Made by a program: the position numbers and the translations under genes. 35,901 nt of DNA, from NCBI GenBank assembly GCA_963603285.1, contig CAVCMG010000030.1:1-35901 (forward strand), in the 5' to 3' direction. The stretch is from UBA11957 sp963603285. Its GTDB lineage: Bacteria; Bacillota; Clostridia; Lachnospirales; Lachnospiraceae. Positions 7,236 through 13,069 of this stretch are shown here, piece after piece. Under the pieces are notes generated by a model. That model ran no database searches. It was not told the DNA's origin and saw nothing but the letters and a program-made list of their open reading frames with translations. Positions within the stretch are counted from its first letter, which is position 1. Every line of letters starts with the position of its first letter.

Positions 7236-8069
7236 TTAATCATCCGGATACTTTTTCTTTACCGCCAGCAACATATTGGTTACATTTTCCGGTGACAGTT
7301 TATCTACGGTAGTGCCACACTGCTGCGCCCAGTTCTCGAGATTAAGGCCATGCTTTTTGCACAGATCAATCAGTGCAATCTTCCTTGCTTTCTCGATATG
7401 CTCCCGGCTTTCTACCGGCTGCCCGGATGCAGCTGGCGGCGTTCCGGTTGAATTATCTGCCACACCAGTTGATGTATCGGCTGTCTTAGTTGATGTATTG
7501 CGTGCACCAGTTGAGTTGTCTGGCTTCTGAGTTTTTTTCTCATTCTTTTTTACAGTCCACTCATACACCTTCTGTTTCTTACTCTCATTGACAATCTCCA
7601 GCTGTGTGATCCGGCCATCCTCGACCTTGATATTACTCACATCGAATCGATCGTAGCAGGCTGGTTTACCGTTCTTGCCCTGCTTGATCGTGCAGGCCGT
7701 TGCCGGTATCCAGATAAAAGGCGCTGTGTACAGCTCCCGGCCAATACCGAAATTAAAGCAGGCTCTCTTGAAGCTGTCCGATGCCAGACCCTTCTCGGCT
7801 TCTGTAAAGCTTTCCTTGCCGGTATCCTCTTTCTCGATCCACTGCTCTTTCTCATCATCCCAGATTGATACAGTACAGTTTGCGTTGTCTCTGGTATGAT
7901 GCCGCTGCCAGTTCAATGGCCCGACAGTCTCATCCAGAATGTTCTGATCCACCCGGGCATCTTTGTAGAGTAACAACGAGATCCCTTTCTCATTGACCGT
8001 TGCTACGCGGCACTCAATCTCATCGGCATTAAGCGCCCGAAACTGCAATGTGCTTTTTGAATATTCCAT
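7236..8069 (-). CDS. Rad52/Sak-family single-strand annealing protein
   Basis: 277 residues. The first 140 carry the Rad52-type core: LLYKDARVDQNILDETVGPL, NWQRHH, a charged strand with CTVSIWDD, and the diagnostic KGLASDSFKRACFNFGIGRE followed by LYTAPFIWI. This class anneals SSB-coated complementary strands in phage recombination. A linker (about 180-215) repeats N/T-S-T-G motifs, probably disordered. The C-terminal 60 residues are helical (ALIDLCKKHGLNLENWAQQC) and may contact partners. SSB, HNH and NinB-like genes lie downstream in the same direction, forming a recombination module. A divergent RecT/Erf family is the alternative, but the core motif favours Rad52. Confidence 0.78.
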   Translation of the reverse strand: MEYSKSTLQFRALNADEIECRVATVNEKGISLLLYKDARVDQNILDETVGPLNWQRHHTRDNANCTVSIWDDEKEQWIEKEDTGKESFTEAEKGLASDSFKRACFNFGIGRELYTAPFIWIPATACTIKQGKNGKPACYDRFDVSNIKVEDGRITQLEIVNESKKQKVYEWTVKKNEKKTQKPDNSTGARNTSTKTADTSTGVADNSTGTPPAASGQPVESREHIEKARKIALIDLCKKHGLNLENWAQQCGTTVDKLSPENVTNMLLAVKKKYPDD

Positions 8070-8078
8070 GCCACACCC

Positions 8079-8297
8079 CTACTTTTCTACCAGCTTGAAA
8101 CCAAACCTTTCGGCCATAACATCCAGCGCAGCTTTCGGTGTGTTTGCATTCGACTTAGAAAGAGCTTCCAGCAAATTTATTGAAGCTTTCGTGTAAAAAT
8201 AAATGAGTGTAGGCAGATCACCGACAGCCTCTACACGCGCGTTTGCGTCTCCTTTTTCGTCATTTTCCACATTGATGACCAATTTTTGATTTTCCAT
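8079..8297 (-). CDS. Hypothetical phage protein (72 aa)
   Basis: 72 residues, acidic, beginning MENQKLVINVENDEKGDANA, with a helical middle (YTKASINLLEALSKSNANTP) and a closing AERFGFKLVEK. I do not recognise a family. CTGGAGGATTAC precedes the ATG, and it sits 9 bases upstream of the annealing protein, so the two are probably made together; a small accessory to recombination is possible but not shown. Confidence 0.6.
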   Translation of the reverse strand: MENQKLVINVENDEKGDANARVEAVGDLPTLIYFYTKASINLLEALSKSNANTPKAALDVMAERFGFKLVEK

Positions 8298-8350
8298 GTA
8301 ATCCTCCAGTTTTTATGGCCAGCGTCCTGGCCGTCCTATCCATGGATGAG

Positions 8351-8424
8351 TGGATCCGGAGGGATTCGAACCCCCGTCACGCGGTACCGGAAACCGCGGC
8401 TCTAACCCCTTGAGCTACAGATCC
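8351..8424 (-). tRNA. tRNA-Arg (anticodon CCG), phage-borne
   Basis: A complete 74-nt cloverleaf can be folded by hand: acceptor GGATCTG paired with CGGATCC (one G-U), a D arm GCTC...GAGC, anticodon stem GCGGT/ACCGC with loop TTCCGGT (anticodon CCG, reading CGG), T arm GGGGG-TTCGAAT-CCCTC and discriminator A. CCA is not encoded. It lies between early phage genes rather than next to host genes. Phage tRNAs usually supply codons that the phage uses more than the host does; CGG would be the codon here. Confidence 0.92.
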
Positions 8425-8552
8425 ATAACGGGGCGGGTTGTTATGTGCCCCGTCCGGTCAAACTTATGCGCTGACCGGCACGCATCACCTGCACGGTATG
8501 TATATCTTTTATAGGGGGGAAAAGAAAATGCAGTCATTGTTGTGCAGGTAAA

Positions 8553-8627
8553 TGACCCCGGCAGGATTCGAACCTGCCGCAGCGTCCGTTTGCACGGGCT
8601 GATCTACGCTGCTGCCGCCTGCGGGCC
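8553..8627 (-). tRNA. Degenerate tRNA-like sequence, possibly tRNA-Cys (GCA)
   Basis: 75 nt with a perfect T arm (GCAGG-TTCGAAT-CCTGC) and a 3' acceptor strand CGGGGTC plus A. The 5' acceptor strand GGCCCGC pairs at only five of seven positions. The anticodon region CCGTGCAAACGG gives at best a 4-bp stem with a 4-nt loop, or a 6-nt loop TGCAAA that would place GCA (Cys) as anticodon one base short. The D arm is poor. I read it as a decayed or highly unusual tRNA 128 bases from a good one. A non-tRNA role, such as a processing signal, cannot be excluded. Confidence 0.35.
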
Positions 8628-8636
8628 ATATGGCTC

Positions 8637-8843
8637 TTAGAAGAGCCACTTGAAGATCTTCGGCATCCCATTGGCCATCGTAAACAGTGACAGCCACAGA
8701 CCGGATACCAGAAAGACGATCGCTGACGCATTCATGTCGGCGTATATATCAGCTGCCAACACAATGCGGTACATATTGCCAAGACTTAACATCGAGAAGA
8801 TCACCGCAATGATCGTCACACCTTTAATCACCGCCTGCCGCAT
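8637..8843 (-). CDS. Small membrane protein (68 aa)
   Basis: 68 residues from MRQAVIKG, with hydrophobic spans at about 7-25 (KGVTIIAVIFSMLSLGNMYR) and about 40-57 (ASAIVFLVSGLWLSLFTMAN). The start at 8843 is preferred to an in-frame ATG at 8876 because GAGGAGG lies upstream, although 12 bases is a long spacing. No family is recognised. It overlaps the end of the upstream HTH gene by 16 bases. Confidence 0.55.
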   Translation of the reverse strand: MRQAVIKGVTIIAVIFSMLSLGNMYRIVLAADIYADMNASAIVFLVSGLWLSLFTMANGMPKIFKWLF

Positions 8844-9085
8844 ACCTGCAGTACCTCCTCGTCTGTAAAATTGCATTTCTCAAACAGACGCCGCAGCGTA
8901 TCCAGCTGCAGCCTGCCCGGTTCGTTCATCCGGTTGTTGTAGGTGTTGTAGTGTAACCCCGACAGCTGCGCTGCATAGGCTCTCGCATTGCCTTTTCCGT
9001 TGACAGCGACAATCCCCCGTACTCTTCTCTGGATCAGATTGTCAGCTGCTTCATATCTGTTTTGATTCAAAGTAACTTTCGGCAT
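8828..9085 (-). CDS. Small phage DNA-binding-like protein (85 aa)
   Basis: 85 residues, beginning MPKVTLNQNRYEAADNLIQR, from an ATG at 9085 that follows AGAAAGGAAAGGATAAT; an ATG 22 codons upstream lacks this. The middle and end (ARAYAAQLSGLHYNTYNNRM, LDTLRRLFEKCNFTDEEVLQ) resemble a Cro/CI-type helix-turn-helix with the final helices capped by a leucine-rich turn. It is basic at the N-terminus. It may be a second early regulator of the leftward operon; the target is unknown. Confidence 0.6.
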   Translation of the reverse strand: MPKVTLNQNRYEAADNLIQRRVRGIVAVNGKGNARAYAAQLSGLHYNTYNNRMNEPGRLQLDTLRRLFEKCNFTDEEVLQVCGRR

Positions 9086-9255
9086 ATTATCCTTTCCTTT
9101 CTGCCGATTGTGTGCTATCCTATTTATGTTTGATTTGCTTGGTGCACACAATCAGCACCGATTTCCTCCACAGCGTCCTTCTGTGGGGGATTTTTCTTTG
9201 TCTCTTTTTTACCACCATCTGAAATAGCCATCTTTTTGCAGATAAATCATTTTTC

Positions 9256-9438
9256 TCACTGGAGCACTACTCTCAACTGATTGTCTCGTGCCGAAATGTG
9301 AATAATCTCCTTTGCTGCCATTTCCTCCGGAATACTACCAGCCGGTATATCTGTTTCAAAGTCAATTCCATAAACATCCACAACCAGCGTAATAAAATCC
9401 TCCCCACTCATCTTCCGTAACAAATCACTAAGTTTCAT
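9256..9438 (-). CDS. Hypothetical phage protein (60 aa)
   Basis: 60 residues, acidic, starting MKLSDLLRKMSGEDFITLVV and including IPEEMAAKEIIHISARDNQL before a final RVVLQ. It reads as helix then two strands, a common plan among small phage early proteins, but no family is recognised. AAGGAGGATGGT precedes the ATG, giving good support for translation. It lies just upstream of another small gene in the same direction. Confidence 0.58.
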   Translation of the reverse strand: MKLSDLLRKMSGEDFITLVVDVYGIDFETDIPAGSIPEEMAAKEIIHISARDNQLRVVLQ

Positions 9439-9448
9439 ACCATCCTCC

Positions 9449-9616
9449 TTATCTCGTTACCACCATCGTCTCCCAATACTGTCCCCGTGTTTCCGGGACA
9501 ATATGGAAGCTCTTTACCAGCAGATCCGCAGCGATCGACTCTGCTGTCCGGCAGAGGAAGCTGCCGTAAAATGTTTTCTGGCTGACTTCGTTGAGGTAAA
9601 CCCTGTAGTTTCTCAT
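9449..9616 (-). CDS. Hypothetical phage protein (55 aa)
   Basis: 55 residues, beginning MRNYRVYLNEVSQKTFYGSF and including CRTAESIAADLLVKSFHIVP. The ATG at 9616 is 8 bases after GGAG; an ATG at 9622 is too close to it. Short proteins with an R-x-Y-x-V-x-L start and an alternating strand-helix-strand pattern recur in clostridial prophages, with no known function. It is the most upstream leftward gene before the DUF4145 cargo gene, which faces the other way. Confidence 0.55.
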   Translation of the reverse strand: MRNYRVYLNEVSQKTFYGSFLCRTAESIAADLLVKSFHIVPETRGQYWETMVVTR

Positions 9617-9648
9617 GTACATCACTCCTTTTTCCTTTTTATAATTTC

Positions 9649-9678
9649 TTGCGAATCCTCTACCTAATTTGATATAAT
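9649..9678 (+). promoter_or_regulatory. Promoter of the DUF4145 cargo gene
   Basis: TTGCGA, 18 bases, TATAAT, 28 bases before the ATG; a ribosome binding site GAAAGGAG lies between. A similar arrangement (TTGCGT, 17, TAAAAT) precedes the other rightward cargo gene. It appears to work independently of the leftward early promoter. Confidence 0.55.
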
Positions 9679-9706
9679 TTATTTACCAATTTGAAAGGAG
9701 AATCTT

Positions 9707-10378
9707 ATGGCAACTTTTCAATGTCCTTATTGTCACGCATACATAGCACTCAATTCCGACACTCACCGAACCTTTTATCCATCTTTTCTCACGATAGCAT
9801 CTTTACCAAAGGATGCTGAAGTTTATCCCGCATCTATACGATTGGACTATTACCGCTGCCCGCATTGTGAAAAATACACCATTAAAGCATTAGGTATTCC
9901 CGGAAAAACAGATGGTCTTAATGTCTGTCTCCTGCCCGGTTCTTTAGCCAAGCAATTCCCAGACTATGTTCCACAAGCCATTCGAAATGACTATGAAGAA
10001 GCCTATGCTATCGTAAATTTAAGTCCGAAAGCCTCTGCCACATTAGCCCGCCGTTGTCTTCAAGGAATGATCCGTGACTTTTTTGAAGTCAAAGAGAAAA
10101 CTCTCTATGCGGAAATAGATGCTATTAAAGACCAAATCCCACCAAAACAATGGGCTGTTTTGGATGGAGTGCGTAAGATTGGCAATATTGGTGCTCATAT
10201 GGAAAAAGACATTAACTGCATTGTTGATATCGATCCAGAAGAAGCCGAAAAGCTGCTTAAACTGATAGAACTTCTAATTGATCAATGGTATATACAGCGC
10301 CACGATCAGGAAGAACTCTACAAAGACATCATGGAAATTGACCAAGCCAAGCAATCAGATCGCAAGAATGCACAATAG
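9707..10378 (+). CDS. DUF4145 protein with zinc ribbon, prophage cargo
   Basis: 223 residues. The N-terminal zinc ribbon has FQCPYCHAYIAL and, about 40 residues later, YYRCPHCEKYTI: two Cys-x2-Cys pairs. The DUF4145 helical region (about 100-200) includes SPKASATLARRCLQGMIRDF, then VLDGVRKIGNIGAHMEKDIN, the usual R-x-x-GN-x-x-AH core. DUF4145 domains occur alone or fused to restriction and other defence proteins; a role in excluding rival phages is likely by context but unproven. The gene runs against the surrounding early genes and has its own promoter, the pattern of a cargo (moron) gene. Confidence 0.8.
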   Translation: MATFQCPYCHAYIALNSDTHRTFYPSFLTIASLPKDAEVYPASIRLDYYRCPHCEKYTIKALGIPGKTDGLNVCLLPGSLAKQFPDYVPQAIRNDYEEAYAIVNLSPKASATLARRCLQGMIRDFFEVKEKTLYAEIDAIKDQIPPKQWAVLDGVRKIGNIGAHMEKDINCIVDIDPEEAEKLLKLIELLIDQWYIQRHDQEELYKDIMEIDQAKQSDRKNAQ

Positions 10379-10382
10379 TTAC

Positions 10383-10571
10383 TTAACCATTGATTTCGGG
10401 ATCATACTCTGCAAGAAATTTTCCATCCATACTCCAGTATTGGGTTACCATTCTGCAAGGATCTCCTACTGTCCCTAAACCTCTTAGTGATTCTGTTTGA
10501 ATTACAGAAATCACTTTAGCTTTGTCCGTTCCTCTGGGACGGACATTGTTTTTTTCACTTTCCGTCTTCAT
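10383..10571 (-). CDS. Small conserved phage protein (62 aa)
   Basis: 62 residues, starting MKTESEKNNVRPRGTDKAKV. The conserved-looking half is VISVIQTESLRGLGTVGDPC, RMVTQYWSMDGKFLAEYDPE. Small proteins ending with V-T-Q-Y-W-x-x-D-G-K-x-L-A-E are frequent in Firmicute prophages and have no known role. It follows GGGAG at 3 bases from a GTG and 6 from the ATG used here. It lies between two rightward cargo genes and faces the opposite way, converging with the first. Confidence 0.55.
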   Translation of the reverse strand: MKTESEKNNVRPRGTDKAKVISVIQTESLRGLGTVGDPCRMVTQYWSMDGKFLAEYDPEING

Positions 10572-10613
10572 CACTCCCCTTCTGTTGCAAAATAATCATC
10601 TCTCCTTTCCCCA

Positions 10614-10642
10614 TTGCGTTACTTTTATTAAAATGATAAAAT
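10614..10642 (+). promoter_or_regulatory. Promoter of the gapped membrane-protein gene
   Basis: TTGCGT, 17 bases, TAAAAT, then AGAAAGGAGCTCCTT before the ATG at 10671. It is similar in design to the promoter of the DUF4145 gene about 965 bases upstream. Confidence 0.5.
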
Positions 10643-10670
10643 TTATTATCATATTAGAAAGGAGCTCCTT

Positions 10671-11220
10671 ATGTCTGATACCTTCGATAATCCTGCCGCA
10701 AGAACAGCTGCTGAATTTCAGAAACTTTGCGATTCAGTTCACAGCACTATCCCGGCGCCACCAGGAACTATTGCCGCACTTAAAACATTCACAGAAAATT
10801 ACAAACGCATTATTTCTGTTCCAACTCAAAATTTTTCTAAAATGCTTGAGGNNNNNNNNNNCCGTGTCCCCTGTTTCTACATCTAATGATGATTGTGAAG
10901 ACTATGTGATTATTCCGGAAGATGCTATCAAAGATATTGTCTGCCCAGACGTTATAGCGATTCCACTTCCTGGGCAACGTAGGTTCAAAATAAAGACTGA
11001 GACTTTTATAGCCTTGCTTGCCCTTCTTGCAACCTTTGTTCAAATGATCAGCAGTTTCTTCCCCAATGATCAGCAACCAATCGTTCAGAATTACTACAAC
11101 ATACAGATTCAGACTCTGGAATACAATGCCGACTACTCTAGCTCTAGTTTGAAAGATATTTCTTCCGACCTTCAATCAGCACTTGAAGATATTCATCCTG
11201 AAGATGATTCTTCTGAATGA
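10671..11220 (+). CDS. Prophage cargo membrane protein, interrupted by an assembly gap
   Basis: Two halves of one gene. Before the gap: 60 residues beginning MSDTFDNPAARTAAEFQKLC and ending QNFSKMLE. After the gap: VSPVSTSNDDCEDYVIIPED, a membrane span (FIALLALLATFVQMISSFF), then QPIVQNYYNIQIQTLEY and an acidic tail ending HPEDDSSE. The two halves are in different frames, which simply reflects the unknown size of the 10-N gap. It has its own promoter and ribosome binding site. The plan (soluble domain, one span, extracytoplasmic or cytoplasmic tail) suits a superinfection-exclusion or defence effector, but no family is recognised. Confidence 0.6.
10852..10861. other. Assembly gap (10 Ns)
   Basis: Ten N characters inside the cargo membrane-protein gene. 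The true missing length is unknown; the flanking reading frames differ by one. Anything spanning this point cannot be interpreted. Confidence 0.99.
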
Positions 11221-11407
11221 TCAGATTGTCTATGGATGCCTCGGTCTCCACAAAATTTTTGAACTCTTCATTCATGTTTTTATGTGCTCTGGCATTTCCA
11301 GCTGACATAATTGCTACAGATACTGCGGTGGTAACAAAAAGAATCCTTAATGTCTTTACACTCCGCCGCAGATCTTCATTTTCTTTTTTCAGCTCTTCCA
11401 TCTGCAT
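11144..11407 (-). CDS. Small single-pass membrane protein with coiled coil (87 aa)
   Basis: 87 residues from the ATG at 11407 (MQMEELKKENEDLRRSVKTL), after AGAAAGGAGCGTG. A coiled-coil N-terminus leads into one hydrophobic span (LRILFVTTAVSVAIMSAG), then a helical tail ending LIEGRKKYLSN. It is the first gene after the Cro-like regulator in the leftward transcript; the two meet at their ends within a base of each other. Its 3' end overlaps the oppositely oriented cargo gene by 77 bases. No family is recognised. Confidence 0.58.
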   Translation of the reverse strand: MQMEELKKENEDLRRSVKTLRILFVTTAVSVAIMSAGNARAHKNMNEEFKNFVETEASIDNLIIQKNHLQDEYLQVLIEGRKKYLSN

Positions 11408-11619
11408 CACGCTCCTTTCTCTGCAAAGTCTCGGGGATCTACACCGAGAAAATCGCACACATCCATCAGTTCCTGTCCGCGGATGTTTCTATCTCTTTTC
11501 TCATTTATTAAGCTGTCATACAGTGAGATATAGGGGATGCCTGTATCTCGAGACATTTTTGCCACGTTGATTCCTTTCTCTTTTACATATTGAGAAAGAT
11601 TTTTCGTTACCGCATCCAT
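11407..11619 (-). CDS. Cro-like transcriptional regulator
   Basis: 70 residues forming a single Cro/CI-type helix-turn-helix: KNLSQYVKEKGINVAKMSRD (helices 1-2), TGIPYISLYDSLINEKRDRN (recognition helix and turn), GQELMDVCDFLGVDPRDFAE. GAAAGGAGGAAAAAACG precedes the ATG. It is the first gene transcribed leftward from the control region, opposite the repressor, the position of Cro or an early antirepressor in lambda-like switches. It probably binds the AACGAA-N3-TTCGTT dyad immediately upstream, by inference from position. Confidence 0.78.
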   Translation of the reverse strand: MDAVTKNLSQYVKEKGINVAKMSRDTGIPYISLYDSLINEKRDRNIRGQELMDVCDFLGVDPRDFAEKGA

Positions 11620-11636
11620 CGTTTTTTCCTCCTTTC

Positions 11637-11655
11637 AAAACGAATATTTCGTTTT
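11637..11655. promoter_or_regulatory. Operator dyad AAAACGAA-N3-TTCGTTTT
   Basis: A perfect 8-bp inverted repeat with a 3-bp centre, lying between the Cro-like gene and the leftward -10 box. A second, imperfect copy (half-site TTCGTTT at 11678-11684) overlaps the leftward spacer. These motifs differ in sequence from the TCAATA operators on the repressor side. Confidence 0.7.
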
Positions 11656-11660
11656 TCTTT

Positions 11661-11689
11661 AATATAATATCGAGTTTTTCGTTTGTCAA
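11661..11689 (-). promoter_or_regulatory. Leftward early promoter
   Basis: On the minus strand, TTGACA (11684-11689), 17 bases, TATATT (11661-11666). It should drive the Cro-like gene and the early operon. It overlaps the imperfect AACGAA-type half-site, and the first TCAATA dyad covers its -35 box, so both regulators could repress it. Confidence 0.78.
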
Positions 11690-11734
11690 TATCTTTTATT
11701 GATTTTTTCAATATTTTTATTGACGTAATCAATA
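11686..11734. promoter_or_regulatory. Three phased TCAATA operators
   Basis: Two dyads, TCAATA-N5-TATTGA at 11686-11702 and TCAATA-N4-TATTGA at 11708-11723, plus a half-site TCAATA at 11729-11734. The TCAATA units start 22 and 21 bases apart, two helical turns, so proteins bound there would lie on one face. They overlap both divergent promoters and probably bind the CI-like repressor. Confidence 0.7.
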
Positions 11735-11747
11735 TTTTCGTTATAAT
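11720..11747 (+). promoter_or_regulatory. Rightward repressor promoter
   Basis: TTGACG, 16 bases, TATAAT, with AAAGGAGGG 7 to 15 bases further on, before the repressor ATG at 11773. Its -35 box is inside the second TCAATA dyad and the third half-site lies in the spacer, so the repressor probably controls its own level. Confidence 0.75.
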
Positions 11748-11772
11748 AAGAATCAAAGGAGGGTATTACACA

Positions 11773-12231
11773 ATGAGTAAAGTTTTTTCTGAAACCCTAA
11801 AAGAGTTAAGACAAGCTGCTGGATATACCCAAAAACAAATATACGAAATGATTGGAGTTCCCCAATCCACTTTCAGTTCTTGGGAAACTGGCAAAGCAGA
11901 ACCTTCTGCAGACATCCTGCTTCGTCTATGTGATATATACGGAGTCAGCGATATACTCGCAGCTTTTGGATACGATGGCTATAATTCTGATGGAACTATA
12001 CGTCTCAATATGAATGAATGTGATTTAATAGAAAAATACCGTGTCTTAGACGAACACGGTAAAGAGATTGTAGATATTGTACTAGATAAAGAGTATTCCC
12101 GCTCTGCTGCCCTTACGTCAGGTTATACTGATGAACTACTGGCTGCACACGACCGTACAGATATTGCTCATACCTCAGAAGGTCAGAAACACGATCTGGA
12201 CATTATGGATGATGACAGTAAATGGAAATGA
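11773..12231 (+). CDS. CI-like phage repressor (HTH, no peptidase domain)
   Basis: 152 residues. The N-terminal XRE helix-turn-helix is clear: ETLKELRQAAGYTQKQIYEM, IGVPQSTFSSWETGKAEPSA, DILLRLCDIYGVSDILAAFG. The remaining 90 residues are a short helical dimerisation-like part (LIEKYRVLDEHGKEIVDIVL) with an acidic tail; there is no S24 self-cleavage domain. Induction must then depend on another protease, and an ImmA-like gene follows directly. A longer upstream reading frame runs through the promoter and is not used. Confidence 0.88.
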   Translation: MSKVFSETLKELRQAAGYTQKQIYEMIGVPQSTFSSWETGKAEPSADILLRLCDIYGVSDILAAFGYDGYNSDGTIRLNMNECDLIEKYRVLDEHGKEIVDIVLDKEYSRSAALTSGYTDELLAAHDRTDIAHTSEGQKHDLDIMDDDSKWK

Positions 12232-12270
12232 ACCGGTGACAACTTGTCACCACATGAAAGGATGATCTAA

Positions 12271-12726
12271 TTGACTTACGAAGACTTGTTGACCGATGCT
12301 GATCATGCGGGTCTGCTGGTCAAAGAACAGAATTTATTAGAATATGATGGTCTGATCAAAGGCGATAGGATCGCCATCCGGGAAACTATACCGACACAGG
12401 TTGCTAAAGCTTGTGTGCTGGCCGAGGAGCTTGGACATCACTATACGAGTTCCGGCATCATCATCGATCAGACATCTACCAGCAACCGGAAACAGGAACG
12501 CCGGGCACGGATCTGGGCATACAAAAAGGCTTTTGAGCTGACAGATCTTATCCAGGCATCTAAAGCTGGCTGCCGTAACATGTATGAGTTTGCTGAATAT
12601 CTGGAAATAACAGAGGCTTTCCTGCTGGAAGCTATTGATTATTATAAAGAGAAATACGGACCGTATATCATACAGGAGCCGTACGTTATTTATCTGGATC
12701 CTTTAGGGGTTCTGGAATTGCTGTAA
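12271..12726 (+). CDS. ImmA/IrrE-family metallopeptidase
   Basis: 151 residues with the ImmA plan: an N-terminal helix region, a GDRIAIRETIPTQVAKACVL strand and helix, then the metal motif AEELGHHYTSSG. The usual HExxH reads EELGH here with an extra His (GHH), a variant common in clostridial ImmA proteins. The later part (RARIWAYKKAFELTDLIQAS) supplies the helical remainder. ImmA of ICEBs1 cleaves the ImmR repressor after DNA damage or quorum signals; the repressor directly upstream lacks self-cleavage, so the pair fits that model. Start at TTG, preceded by GAAAGGATG. Confidence 0.78.
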   Translation: MTYEDLLTDADHAGLLVKEQNLLEYDGLIKGDRIAIRETIPTQVAKACVLAEELGHHYTSSGIIIDQTSTSNRKQERRARIWAYKKAFELTDLIQASKAGCRNMYEFAEYLEITEAFLLEAIDYYKEKYGPYIIQEPYVIYLDPLGVLELL

Positions 12727-12798
12727 TATATTTAACCGGGCAGCCGATAGGGCGGCTGTGGTCCCTGTTTCCGAGTCTTGAGGAAAGGGGAAATGCTT

Positions 12799-12879
12799 AT
12801 GAGTACATATGAAGAGTTGATGGTTGTCATAGCTGTTGCTGGACTGATCGTTTCTATTCTGAATCTGAAAAATAAGTAA
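12799..12879 (+). CDS. Putative type I toxin, holin-like small membrane peptide (26 aa)
   Basis: 26 residues: MSTYEELMVVIAVAGLIVSI then LNLKNK. A short polar N-terminus leads into one hydrophobic span and a positive tail, the plan of the 'putative holin-like toxin' peptides of Firmicutes (MSTYExL starts) and of TxpA/BsrG-type type I toxins. AAAGGGGAAATGCTT precedes the ATG; an ATG 6 bases earlier in frame is too close to AAAGGGG. The antisense promoter downstream supports the type I interpretation. Toxicity is not shown. Confidence 0.7.
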   Translation: MSTYEELMVVIAVAGLIVSILNLKNK

Positions 12880-12913
12880 AGCCGCTCTGTCCCTGGTAAG
12901 ATAAGCGGCTTTA
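12877..12913. terminator. Bidirectional hairpin ending toxin and antisense RNA
   Basis: TAAAGCCGCT (12877-12886) pairs with AGCGGCTTTA (12904-12913), starting at the toxin stop codon. In the minus direction it is followed by a T-rich run (TTATTTTTC). It could end both the toxin message and the antisense transcript. Confidence 0.65.
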
Positions 12914-12971
12914 CAAAGTTACTATTGCGCCGGAACGGGAAGCCTTGACCTTCCTTATCGGCTGTCTTGTT
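12877..12971 (-). ncRNA. Candidate antisense RNA antitoxin
   Basis: Predicted from the minus-strand consensus promoter at 12978-13006 and the hairpin at 12877-12913. The transcript, about 95 nt, would overlap the 3' part of the toxin message, the geometry of RatA against txpA in Bacillus subtilis. Both ends are inferred from the promoter and hairpin positions. Confidence 0.55.
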
Positions 12972-12977
12972 AAATAT

Positions 12978-13006
12978 ATTATAGGCAATCTTCTGATTTT
13001 TGTCAA
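12978..13006 (-). promoter_or_regulatory. Strong antisense promoter
   Basis: On the minus strand, TTGACA, 17 bases, TATAAT: both hexamers perfect and the spacing ideal. No reading frame of interest lies downstream in that direction, so it probably drives a non-coding RNA, the presumed antitoxin. Confidence 0.75.
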
Positions 13007-13034
13007 TCAATCTATTGTGCTACTTATATTTTTA

Positions 13035-13063
13035 TTGACACGAGGCATATAATAAACTATAGT
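13035..13063 (+). promoter_or_regulatory. Promoter of candidate small RNA
   Basis: TTGACA, 17 bases, TATAGT. The 14 bases ATATTTTTATTGAC running into its -35 box (13026-13039) are identical to those in the second repressor dyad (11711-11724), suggesting shared control. Confidence 0.65.
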
Positions 13064-13069
13064 ATCATT

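Larger units (their letters stand above)
12725..12980. repeat. Imperfect 25-bp inverted repeats around a toxin-like cassette
   Basis: 12725-12749 and 12956-12980 are inverted copies of each other: AATATATTTAAC, four unmatched bases, CAGCCGATA against TATCGGCTG, four unmatched bases, GTTAAATATATT. The 256-bp span holds the small hydrophobic ORF and antisense promoter. The arms could pair in the RNA to hide the toxin start, or be the ends of a small mobile element. Confidence 0.8.

Noticed and set aside
6553..7239. Several long open frames on the plus and minus strands across the 18-bp repeat array.
   Set aside because: They arise because the repeat unit is a multiple of three without stops; only the minus-strand frame with GGGAGGATGGC and a recognised N- and C-terminal domain is a real gene.
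9166..9198. Hairpin CCACAG/CTGTGG followed by T run on the plus strand.
   Set aside because: It lies antisense to the leftward early transcript with no plus-strand gene ending there, so a terminator role is not supported.
12732..13010. 92-codon minus-strand frame opposite the toxin-like cassette.
   Set aside because: No ribosome binding site, mostly basic low-information sequence, and it lies over the antisense promoter and hairpin.
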